The translations under genes and the position numbers were made by a program. Below, one piece after another: positions 25,941 through 33,330 of a stretch of 64,000 bases of DNA; the first letter of the stretch is position 1, and every line of letters starts with the position of its first letter. The notes under the pieces are model-generated. The model did not search any database. It saw only the letters and a program-made list of their open reading frames with translations, and was not told the origin of the DNA. This stretch comes from Amycolatopsis bullii. Its GTDB lineage: Bacteria; Actinomycetota; Actinomycetes; Mycobacteriales; Pseudonocardiaceae. The stretch is taken from positions 124,001 to 188,000 of the forward strand of contig NZ_BNAW01000005.1 of the NCBI RefSeq assembly GCF_014654205.1, written 5' to 3'.

Positions 25941-25974
25941 TGCAGTCAGACTGCACTCTTGCAGCTATACTGCA
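25941..25974. promoter_or_regulatory. Tandem TetR operators between VOC and TetR genes
   Basis: TGCAGT-CAG-ACTGCA (25941-25955, perfect 6-bp arms) is followed at a 19-bp step by TGCAG-CTATA-CTGCA (25960-25974). Both lie in the 70-bp divergent intergenic region, the second only 4 nt before the TetR start. Two near-identical dyads on about the same helix face suggest cooperative binding by the adjacent TetR. Confidence 0.8.
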
Positions 25975-25978
25975 TCCC

Positions 25979-26647
25979 ATGAGCGAGCCCGTCAATCCCC
26001 CGCCGGCCGACCTGCGCGCCGCCCGCGTCGCCGACACCGAAGAACGCATCCTCACCGCAGCCCGCGAGCTCTTCGTGCGCGACGGCTACGCCGCCACCAC
26101 GCTCAAAGCGGTCGCCGACGCCGCCCGGGTGGGGCACCGCACCGTCTACGTCCGCTTCGGCACCAAGGCCGACCTGCTCAAGCGGGTCGTCGACGTCGCC
26201 ATCGTCGGTGACACCCGGCTCGTCGACCTGCCCAGCCGCGACTGGTACCAGCTCGCGCTGAACGCCCCCACCGTCGCCGAACGCCTCGCCCTGCTCGCGG
26301 ACGGGGTAGCCGCCCTGATGGCGCGAGCCGGAGACGTCTTCGCGGTCGCCCTCCAGGCCGAGCCGGTCGAACCGGCCGTCGCCGAGGCCGCCCGGGCCGG
26401 GCGGGCCGCGACGACCGAATCGATGCGCGCGTTCTTCACCAAGCTGCACACCGACGGGCTGATCGCCGGCCCCGCCGACCTCGGCTGGCTCTGCGACACG
26501 GCCGGCGCGCTGAGCCACAACCAGACCTACCTGCTGCTCCGCGAGACGCTCCGCTGGGAGCCCGGCCAGTACCGCGACTGGCTGTACACCACTTGGACCC
26601 GGCTCGTCACCGCCGCGTCCGCGCCGGCCGAGGACGGACTTCAATGA
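25979..26647 (+). CDS. TetR family transcriptional regulator
   Basis: The 222-residue regulator has an HTH at about 20-66 (TEERILTAARELFVRDGYAA, then KAVADAARVGHRTVYVRFGTK). The ligand domain ends with a C-terminal segment typical of TetR_C groups. There is no good Shine-Dalgarno sequence before ATG 25979, where the operator dyad abuts the start, so the transcript may be nearly leaderless. Its stop overlaps the ATP-grasp gene (ATGA), making those two genes coupled. It probably represses both its own operon and the divergent VOC-GCS2-MAPEG genes. Confidence 0.93.
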   Translation: MSEPVNPPPADLRAARVADTEERILTAARELFVRDGYAATTLKAVADAARVGHRTVYVRFGTKADLLKRVVDVAIVGDTRLVDLPSRDWYQLALNAPTVAERLALLADGVAALMARAGDVFAVALQAEPVEPAVAEAARAGRAATTESMRAFFTKLHTDGLIAGPADLGWLCDTAGALSHNQTYLLLRETLRWEPGQYRDWLYTTWTRLVTAASAPAEDGLQ

Positions 26648-28071
26648 CTGATTCCCTTGCTCCGCAACGAAACGACGTACTCGGCACCCCGCCGGTGCGC
26701 CACGGCTTCACCGACGGCGACCTGCGCGCCATCGGCCGCGCCGCCGCCGCGGACGCCTGGTCGCAGGGCATGACGGTCCACCGGCCCGAGGGCTCGGTGG
26801 TGCCGATCCCGCTGATCTGCGAGCCGCAGGTCCTCCCCCGCACCACGCTCCGGTCCCTCGCGGCGGAGGCCAAGACGATCCTCTCGGGGGCCGTGAAGCT
26901 CGCCCGGCACCTCGTGCGGGCCGGGGACCCGCGCGACCGCGAGGCGCTGCTCGGGCCGTTCCACGGGCTCGAACGGGAGGCGATGCGGAAGCTGTTCGCG
27001 GACGCGCCCTGCCCGGCGGTCCTGGCCCGGGTCGACTTCCTCGTCCCCGAAGCGGGCGGCGCCCCGAAAGCGCTCGAACTCAACACCACCATCCCGGCCA
27101 TGCAGGCCTACGCCGATCTGGCGGCGCACGGCTGGATCCGCGCCGCCGCCGCGAGGCGCGGCCTGCCGCCGTGGCTGGCCGACGCCCTCGTCGCCCGCTG
27201 CGGCAGCCACATGGAAGCACTGCGCGAGACGCTCGTGCACTTCTACCGCGTGCGCGGCGGCAGGCGGGAGCACCCCAGCGTCGCGCTGGTCGCCCGCCCC
27301 GGCGACGCGCAGCTCGCCGAACAACGCCGGCTGGCCGAGCACTTCCGCCGGCGCGGCCACCACGCCGAGACGCTGGTGCCCACGACCTGCGCCCCGGAGG
27401 AGTTCGACGTGCTGTACCGGCACGTCTGGGCCCACCGCACCCCGGCCGACGCGCCCTTCGCCCGCGCCCTGCTCCGGCCGGAGTCGTACGTCCTGGCCAA
27501 CCCGGTCAACGGGCTCCTCGAAGCGAAAGCCCTCTTCGCCCGCCTTTCGGAGTGCGCCGAGGACGAACGGCTCGCCGAGCGGGCCGGCCTGGACGACCGC
27601 GAGCGCACCGCGGCCCGGGCGCTGCCCTGGACCCGCCGCCTCGACGCCGCCCTGGTGCCCCGGCTCCTCGCCGAGCGCGAAGGCTTCGTGATCAAGCGGA
27701 ACTGGGACTACGGCGGGAAGTCCGTCTCGCTCGGCGCCGAACTCGCCCCGGAGGACTGGGAACGCCGGGTCCGCGCCGCGGCCGCCGATCGCGAAGGGGG
27801 CGGGTTCATCGTCCAGGAACGCGTCTTCGCGACCCGCGCTCCCGCCACCCGCGTCGTCGGCCCCGGAGCCGAGGAGCGCGGCGTCCTGTACCGCGACATC
27901 TCCACCTACACCGGCCTCCTCGATGTCGCCCCGGGCGGCAGCGTGGTCCGCGCCGCCGCGAACCCGGTGGTGAACATCCTCGGCGGCGGCGGCCTCGCGC
28001 CGGTCGTACCGGAGGACGTGCTGAACGCCCTGCGGACCGCCGACCCGGCGGAAGCCGGTCAAGCTTCTTGA
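26644..28071 (+). CDS. Circularly permuted ATP-grasp-like enzyme
   Basis: The 475-residue protein has ATP-grasp features. The segment PKALELNTTIPAMQAYADLA at about 138-158 is acidic/Asn-rich, as in glutathionylspermidine synthase-like permuted ATP-grasps. A nucleotide-binding lysine strand FVIKRNWDYGGKSVSLGAEL (about 340-360) and a second strand GGGFIVQERVF (about 385-395) follow. The C-terminal GGGGLAPVVPEDVLNAL closes the domain. Such enzymes ligate a carboxylate to an amine or thiol with ATP. ATG 26644 lies inside the tetR stop (ATGA). The substrate is unknown; the linked GCS2 gene hints at a gamma-glutamyl or thiol compound. Confidence 0.8.
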   Translation: MTDSLAPQRNDVLGTPPVRHGFTDGDLRAIGRAAAADAWSQGMTVHRPEGSVVPIPLICEPQVLPRTTLRSLAAEAKTILSGAVKLARHLVRAGDPRDREALLGPFHGLEREAMRKLFADAPCPAVLARVDFLVPEAGGAPKALELNTTIPAMQAYADLAAHGWIRAAAARRGLPPWLADALVARCGSHMEALRETLVHFYRVRGGRREHPSVALVARPGDAQLAEQRRLAEHFRRRGHHAETLVPTTCAPEEFDVLYRHVWAHRTPADAPFARALLRPESYVLANPVNGLLEAKALFARLSECAEDERLAERAGLDDRERTAARALPWTRRLDAALVPRLLAEREGFVIKRNWDYGGKSVSLGAELAPEDWERRVRAAAADREGGGFIVQERVFATRAPATRVVGPGAEERGVLYRDISTYTGLLDVAPGGSVVRAAANPVVNILGGGGLAPVVPEDVLNALRTADPAEAGQAS

Positions 28072-28503
28072 CGTCGCCCAATCCGGGCGGTTTACTGTCA
28101 ATTGTCTCGATGGAACCGGTTCCGCGGCCGCCACCTGGAACGCTCCAGCATCTCGGGTTGGGTTGATGCTCCACTGCTCACCTCACCCGAATGGATCACG
28201 ACCGACCAGGTGGGCCCGATGAGATCAAAGACGTTCTCCCGACCACGACGCGCCTCAGCGCCACAGCACCATCGACCGCGGCATTGCCGCGGGACCACTT
28301 GCTCCACGCCACGGTTCGACCGTGCCCGCCGGCGCGAGCGGTAACACGACTCCTCGGTATTAGGCCGCGATTTTCGCGAGCGACATCGAACGGCGTCCAC
28401 GCATCCGAGACAATCCGCGCTGCCACGGCGCCGATTTCCCGTGCCATCAAAGCGCACTCGCAGCGCCTGTTCACCAGTTCGACGGCAAAACAAGGAGATC
28501 CGT
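28072..28503. other. Intergenic region, 432 nt
   Basis: There is no convincing gene between the ATP-grasp and DUF1996 genes. Short open frames here lack ribosome sites and family resemblance. It contains the perfect palindrome at 28112-28123 and the DUF1996 ribosome site (AAGGAGATC, 28491-28499). GC content falls noticeably, as expected of a long leader or promoter region. Confidence 0.6.
28112..28123. promoter_or_regulatory. LacI-type palindrome
   Basis: GGAACCGGTTCC is a perfect 12-bp palindrome with the central CG that LacI/GalR-family repressors favour. It is about 380 nt before the DUF1996 start and 40 nt past the ATP-grasp stop. A related imperfect site, GGAACCGTTTCC, lies upstream of the sialidase-like gene (62763-62774). 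No LacI gene is in the window. Confidence 0.4.
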
Positions 28504-29538
28504 ATGCGAAATACGCCAGATCGAGCCAATGGTTGGCGACCTCGACAATTCCGGCTGCGGACCCGGGCCGTTCTCACCACTGCCCTCGCTCTTGCGCTGG
28601 CCGGAAGTACCGCCTTCGTGGCCGGCGCGAGCGAACCCCACCAACCGGGCTCCGCCGGAGCTTCGGGTAGCTCCGTCGCGGCGGAGGCCGGCTGGGTGGA
28701 TGTCGACCAGGCCCGGTACCAGCGCGAACTGACCGACTACCAGCGCATCGTGCCGCCACCGGTGCCGGCCGGGACGACGAGGGTCGCCGAGTTCCACACC
28801 GACTGCACGATCGCGAACGAAGCCAAGGACGATGCGATCGTCTTCCCCCGCCTGCCCGGCGCCTCCCACATGCACACGTTCTTCGGGCCGAGGAACGACG
28901 CGTTCATGACCACGGAAACCCTCCTGGCCGCCGGATCGACGACGTGCAACTCCCCCGGTGACAACGCCGCTTACTGGGTACCGCAACTGCAGAGGAACGG
29001 GGTGGCCGTTCCGTTCAAGAGCATGCGCGTCTACTACGGTTCCCGGCTCCCCGACCCGTCGGCCGTCCGGCCGTTCCCGCCCGGGCTGGTGATGGTGCAG
29101 GGTGACGCCAAGCTGCAGGTGCCCACCCAGAAGGGCCAGGGAAACCAGTTCTGGTGCGCGGGCAGCGCCGAGGTCGGGCGGAGCGCCGACGGGAACTGGC
29201 CGGTCTGCGCCCCCGGCGGCAACCTGATCTACCAGCTCGTGTTCAAGGATTGCTGGGACGGCAAGCACATCGACTCGCCCGACCACAAGTCGCACATGGG
29301 TGACCCGGTCGCCGGCAAGTGCCAGGGGAACTACCCGGTCGCGGTGCCGAACCTGTCGTACATGGTCAACTACGACATCCTGGGCGGCGACGGCCTCGCG
29401 CTGTCCTCGGGAATGGCGTCGTCGATGCACGGTGACTTCATGAACGGCTGGGACCACGTCAAACTGGCCGCACTGGTTAAGACCTGCCTGAACCAGAACG
29501 CGAAGTGCGGGACCACGCCGAGCTTCACCGGCGGCTGA
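28504..29538 (+). CDS. Secreted DUF1996 protein
   Basis: The 344-residue protein has an N-terminal signal (basic residues to about 25, then AVLTTALALALAGSTAFVAG). The mature domain is DUF1996, recognised by EFHTDCTIANEAKDDAIVFP, SHMHTFFGPRND, CWDGKHIDSPDHKSHM and GWDHVKLAALVKTCLNQ. Conserved His and Asp residues (HMHTF, DSPDHKSH, HGDFMNGWDH) look like a metal or catalytic centre. The family is common in fungi and actinomycetes, often with carbohydrate-binding modules, and its activity is unknown. AAGGAGATCC precedes ATG 28504. It ends at a strong convergent terminator. Confidence 0.92.
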   Translation: MRNTPDRANGWRPRQFRLRTRAVLTTALALALAGSTAFVAGASEPHQPGSAGASGSSVAAEAGWVDVDQARYQRELTDYQRIVPPPVPAGTTRVAEFHTDCTIANEAKDDAIVFPRLPGASHMHTFFGPRNDAFMTTETLLAAGSTTCNSPGDNAAYWVPQLQRNGVAVPFKSMRVYYGSRLPDPSAVRPFPPGLVMVQGDAKLQVPTQKGQGNQFWCAGSAEVGRSADGNWPVCAPGGNLIYQLVFKDCWDGKHIDSPDHKSHMGDPVAGKCQGNYPVAVPNLSYMVNYDILGGDGLALSSGMASSMHGDFMNGWDHVKLAALVKTCLNQNAKCGTTPSFTGG

Positions 29539-29553
29539 GAGCGACCGCAGGCG

Positions 29554-29590
29554 GGCCGCCGTGCCGTCCCGATCGGGCGGCACGGCGGCC
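29554..29590. terminator. Bidirectional terminator
   Basis: GGCCGCCGTGCCG (29554-29566) pairs with CGGCACGGCGGCC (29578-29590), and the loop contains a further CCC/GGG pairing. It separates the convergent DUF1996 and lipoprotein genes. Confidence 0.85.
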
Positions 29591-29591
29591 G

Positions 29592-30146
29592 CTATTCGAC
29601 CAGCGCGGACAGCCGGCCCTGTTCTTGCAGGACTCGCGCAGCGAGGCTCACGGTCTGCGCCTCTTTGCCGGACGACTTCTCACCGAGCGCCAGCCGTTCT
29701 TTCTGCTCCAGGTGATCACGCAGGCACTTCTTGAAGTAGCTGTCGAAGTCCGCCTCACGCAAGGCGCCGGCCTGCGCGACCTGGTCCGAGGAGACCATCC
29801 CGGGCATCTCCATCCCCTTGTGGGGGTTCTCCGCCGGGAGGCCGGCCTGATCGTGAAGCCGCCGAAGATCCAGCAGCTCCGCTTTCGTCGAGGCGTCGGC
29901 TTCTTTACCGAGGTCACGGACGGCTGCCGTTCCGGTGCGGCTGTCGACAAGGCCGAGCATCAGAACGAGCTGCTCGTCCATGGCTATGCTGATCTCGATC
30001 CAAGCGCGGTCCGTAGTGGTGAACGACGACGCCGCAGCAGGGCTGGAGGCATTCGCGGACGGATTTCCGGAGTGACTGTGCGTCCCGGTGGCGCAACCGC
30101 CCACGAATACCATGACCATGATGCTCAACCCACGAACAATGCGCAT
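29592..30146 (-). CDS. DUF305-like lipoprotein
   Basis: The 184-residue protein has a lipoprotein signal with lipobox FVGGC (Cys about 18) followed by a Ser/Ala/His-rich linker. The mature domain is helical: TDRAWIEISIAMDEQLVLML, then LRRLHDQAGLPAENPHKG, MEMPGMVSSDQV and FDSYFKKCLRDHLEQKERLA. The layout resembles DUF305 (ferritin-like) proteins, but their HH pair in the first helix is replaced here, so the assignment is tentative. It lies 12 nt downstream of the GH1 gene and may be transcribed with the sugar operon. Confidence 0.75.
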   Translation of the reverse strand: MRIVRGLSIMVMVFVGGCATGTHSHSGNPSANASSPAAASSFTTTDRAWIEISIAMDEQLVLMLGLVDSRTGTAAVRDLGKEADASTKAELLDLRRLHDQAGLPAENPHKGMEMPGMVSSDQVAQAGALREADFDSYFKKCLRDHLEQKERLALGEKSSGKEAQTVSLAARVLQEQGRLSALVE

Positions 30147-30158
30147 GTCTCGTCGCCC

Positions 30159-31499
30159 TCAAAAGCGATTTCGGTGCTCGGCGATGAGTTCGGCGTAGAA
30201 GTGACCGCTGGCTTTGACGGTCCGGAGCTGCGTGCCGTAGTCGACCCGGACGAGGCCGAACCGCTTGTCGAGGCCGTTGTCCCATTCGAAGTTGTCCAGC
30301 AGGGACCAGGCGAAGTAGCCCTTGACCGGTGCACCCGCCTCGGCGGCCGACGCGACCGCCGTGAGGTGCTCCTCGAAGTAGGCGATGCGGTCGTCGTCCT
30401 GGACGGAGCCGTCCTCGGCGACCTTGTCGTCGAACGCGGCACCGTTCTCGGTGATGTAGATGGCTTCCGCGCCGTAGTCGTCGTGCAGCCGGTGGATGAG
30501 GTCGGCCAGTCCCGGACCGTGGATTTCCCAGCCCATGGCGGTGGTACCCGCGCCCTCCGCCGGCACCTGCCTGGCGAAGGGCGCGGGGCCGGTGGGGTCG
30601 TCCTCGACGATCTGGCGGAAGTAGTAGTTGAGGCCGTGGTAGTCCGTGGGTGCCGCGATGACGTCGAGGTCGTTGCCGAGCACGGGCGGCTCGACGCCGT
30701 AAACCTCGAGCATGTCGGCCGGGTAGCCGCGCCCGTTGGCCGGGTCGAGCCACCACCGGTTGACGTGCCCGTCCATCCGCTTCGCCGCGGCGATGTCCTC
30801 GTCGCGCTCCGAGGCGGCTTCGATCCCCGACAGGTTGCAGACGAGGCCGATGTTCGCGGGGCGAGCGGCGTGCGCACGGATTGCTTCCACCCCGAGCCCG
30901 TGGGCCAGCAGCAGGTGGTGCGAGGCGGGCACGGCCTGCTTCAGATCCTTGACGCCGGGAGCGAACCGGCCCTCGAGGTAACCGAGCCAGGCGGCACAAA
31001 GCGGTTCGTTGATGGTGCTCCAGTCCCGCACCCGGTCGCCGAGCCGGGCGGCGACGACCGCGGCGTACTCCGCGTAGGCGTAGGCGGTGTCGCGCTCGGG
31101 CCACCCGCCCGCGGCCTGCAGCGCCGAAGGCAGGTCCCAGTGGTACAGGGTGACGAACGGGCGGATCCCGGCTTCGCACAAGGCGTCGACGAAGCGGTCG
31201 TAGTGGTCGAGACCCCGGGGGTTCACCTCGCCGCGGCCGGTGGGGATCACCCGCGGCCAGGCGATGGAGAAGCGGTAAGCGTCCAGCCCCAGCTGCTTCA
31301 TGATCGCCAGGTCCTCGGGCCAGCGCCGGTAGTGGTCGCACACGACGTCACCGGTGTCGCCGTTGTCGATGGCACCGGGTACCCGGCAGAAGTCGTCCCA
31401 GATGGACGGCAGGCGGCCGTCGACGTCGACGGCGCCCTCGACCTGGTACGCGGCGGTGGCCGCACCCCACACGAAATCCGCGGGCAGGGAAAGCTTCAA
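30159..31499 (-). CDS. GH1 beta-glucosidase
   Basis: The 446-residue glycoside hydrolase family 1 protein hydrolyses beta-glucosides in the cytoplasm (no signal). The acid/base Glu is about 165 (TINEP) and the nucleophile Glu about 351 (YITENG). The N-terminal [15 protein letters not shown] and the C-terminal [20 protein letters not shown] are classic GH1 signatures. ATG 31499 is used. It is the fourth gene of the ABC operon (33 nt after the second permease), so it probably cleaves an imported disaccharide such as cellobiose. Confidence 0.97.
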   Translation of the reverse strand: MKLSLPADFVWGAATAAYQVEGAVDVDGRLPSIWDDFCRVPGAIDNGDTGDVVCDHYRRWPEDLAIMKQLGLDAYRFSIAWPRVIPTGRGEVNPRGLDHYDRFVDALCEAGIRPFVTLYHWDLPSALQAAGGWPERDTAYAYAEYAAVVAARLGDRVRDWSTINEPLCAAWLGYLEGRFAPGVKDLKQAVPASHHLLLAHGLGVEAIRAHAARPANIGLVCNLSGIEAASERDEDIAAAKRMDGHVNRWWLDPANGRGYPADMLEVYGVEPPVLGNDLDVIAAPTDYHGLNYYFRQIVEDDPTGPAPFARQVPAEGAGTTAMGWEIHGPGLADLIHRLHDDYGAEAIYITENGAAFDDKVAEDGSVQDDDRIAYFEEHLTAVASAAEAGAPVKGYFAWSLLDNFEWDNGLDKRFGLVRVDYGTQLRTVKASGHFYAELIAEHRNRF

Positions 31500-31532
31500 G
31501 GCAAAACCTCATTCGGGGAGGGTGTGGGTGGG

Positions 31533-32372
31533 CTACTTGACGGCGCCGGCGGTGAGCCCGGAGACCAGGTAGCGCTGGAAGAGGAGGAAGCCGGCAACGA
31601 TCGGAACCGAGACGATCAGGCTCGCGGCCATGACCTGGTTCCAGTACACCTGCACTTGGGTGGAGTACTCCTGGAGGCCGACGGCGAGTGTCCTGGTGTC
31701 CGAGTCCGTCATGACGGAGGCGAACAGCACCTCGCCCCAGGCCGTCATGAAGGAGTAGATCGACACGGCGACGATGCCGGGAACCGCGGCGGGGATGACG
31801 ACGCGGATCAGCGCGCCCACCGGCCCGTTGCCGTCGACCATCGCGGCTTCGTCGAGCTCCTTCGGGATGGAGTCGAAGTAGCCGGCGAGCATCCAGATCG
31901 CAAACGGCAGGGAGAAGGTCAGATAGGTCAGCGTCAGGCCGAGGCGGGAACCGTACAGGACGATGCCGGTGGTGTTGCCGATGCTGACGAAGATCAGGAA
32001 CAGCGGCAGCAGGAAGAGGATCCCGGGGAACATCTGGGTCGACAGGACGGTCATGGCGAAGAAGTTGCGGCCGCGGAACTTGTACCGGTTGATGGCGTAG
32101 GCCGCGAAGATCGCGATCAGCACCGAGCAGACGGTGGCCGCGCCGGAGATGACCAAGCTGTTGAGGAAGTACTTGGCCAGCGGGATGGTCTCCCAGATGT
32201 CGAGGAACGGCTGGATCGTCACCGTCGTCGGGATCCACTGCCACACGCCCTGGACGTCCCCGAGGGGCTTCAGCGACGTGGACACCATCACGTACAGCGG
32301 CAGCAGGGTGAACAGCGCGAGGAAGCCGAGGACGATGCGGCGGGCCCAGGGGACCCAACGGGGCTCAGACAC
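31533..32372 (-). CDS. ABC sugar permease, MalG type
   Basis: The 279-residue inner-membrane permease has six transmembrane helices and the EAA loop GYFDSIPKELDEAAMVDGN-GP-VGALIRVVIPAAVPG at about 170-205, where the ATPase docks. It overlaps the upstream permease gene by 8 nt. It pairs with the MalF-type protein to form the channel for a carbohydrate. No ATPase gene accompanies it. Confidence 0.96.
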   Translation of the reverse strand: MSEPRWVPWARRIVLGFLALFTLLPLYVMVSTSLKPLGDVQGVWQWIPTTVTIQPFLDIWETIPLAKYFLNSLVISGAATVCSVLIAIFAAYAINRYKFRGRNFFAMTVLSTQMFPGILFLLPLFLIFVSIGNTTGIVLYGSRLGLTLTYLTFSLPFAIWMLAGYFDSIPKELDEAAMVDGNGPVGALIRVVIPAAVPGIVAVSIYSFMTAWGEVLFASVMTDSDTRTLAVGLQEYSTQVQVYWNQVMAASLIVSVPIVAGFLLFQRYLVSGLTAGAVK

Positions 32373-33324
32373 TGGCCGTCCTCCTCCGGCGGGCGGTCAA
32401 CGCGAGGTACCCGGCGCTGACCAGCATCAGGAACAGCAGCAACAGCACCGACATGGCGGAGCCGAGGCCGAAGTTCCAGGTCACGAACGAACTCTGGTAG
32501 ATGTGGATGGAGATCAGCGACGCCTCGCGCGGAGCGGACTTCCCGAACAGGACGTACGGGGTGTTGAAGTCGTTGAACGTCCACAGGAACAGCACGAGCA
32601 GCAGCACCTGGTTGACCGGGCGCAGCATGGGCTGCGTGATCGCCCGGAACTGCGTCCACCAGCCGGCACCGTCGATCGAGGCCGCTTCGTAAAGCTCGCC
32701 GGGGATGTTCTGCAACCCCGCCATGACGATGAGGAACGCGAACGGCCAGTTCCGCCACACCGACACGGTCAGCAGCGACCAGAAGCTGTTGTCGCCGATC
32801 AGCCAGAACGAGTGGGTGCCGAGCAGGCTGTTCACCAGGCCGGTGTCGCGCTGGAACATGAACGACCAGGTGATGACGGCGGCGTACATCGGCAGCGCGT
32901 ACGGAACGAGGAACAACGTCCGCAGCAGCCCGCGCCCGCGGAAGCTGCGCTGCATCAGGACCGCGGCGGACGTGCCGAAGAGCCAGCAGAACCCCACCGA
33001 CAGCACCGTGTACTCGACGGTGATCCCGAACGAGTGCGCCAGCGCCTTGCCCGTGGCGGTGTCGAAGTCGAGGACGAACTTGTAGTTGTCGAGCCCGGCG
33101 CCCGGGGCCGCCGACCAGTTCCGGATGTAGTACTGGGTCAGCTTGACGAAGCTCATCACGACGCCGACGAGCATCGGGACGACGTGGATGAGCAGTTCGA
33201 GCAGGAGAGCGGGCAGCAGCAGGAGGTACGGGAGGGCCGGCCGGCGGCGGGTGCGCCGCGGGCTCCCGGGCCGGGGGGCACCGGACGCCTTCGCGGCCGG
33301 CGCCCCCCGCACAGCGGTCGTCAT
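32365..33324 (-). CDS. ABC sugar permease, MalF type
   Basis: The 319-residue permease has a basic Pro-rich N-terminal tail (AAKASGAPRPGSPRRTRRRP), six transmembrane helices and an EAA loop QNIPGELYEAASIDGAGWWT near 225. It shares an 8-nt overlap with the MalG-type gene and lies 6 nt after the binding-protein gene. Together they form the transmembrane part of a carbohydrate importer of the CUT1 type. Confidence 0.96.
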   Translation of the reverse strand: MTTAVRGAPAAKASGAPRPGSPRRTRRRPALPYLLLLPALLLELLIHVVPMLVGVVMSFVKLTQYYIRNWSAAPGAGLDNYKFVLDFDTATGKALAHSFGITVEYTVLSVGFCWLFGTSAAVLMQRSFRGRGLLRTLFLVPYALPMYAAVITWSFMFQRDTGLVNSLLGTHSFWLIGDNSFWSLLTVSVWRNWPFAFLIVMAGLQNIPGELYEAASIDGAGWWTQFRAITQPMLRPVNQVLLLVLFLWTFNDFNTPYVLFGKSAPREASLISIHIYQSSFVTWNFGLGSAMSVLLLLFLMLVSAGYLALTARRRRTASV

Positions 33325-33330
33325 CTCGGG

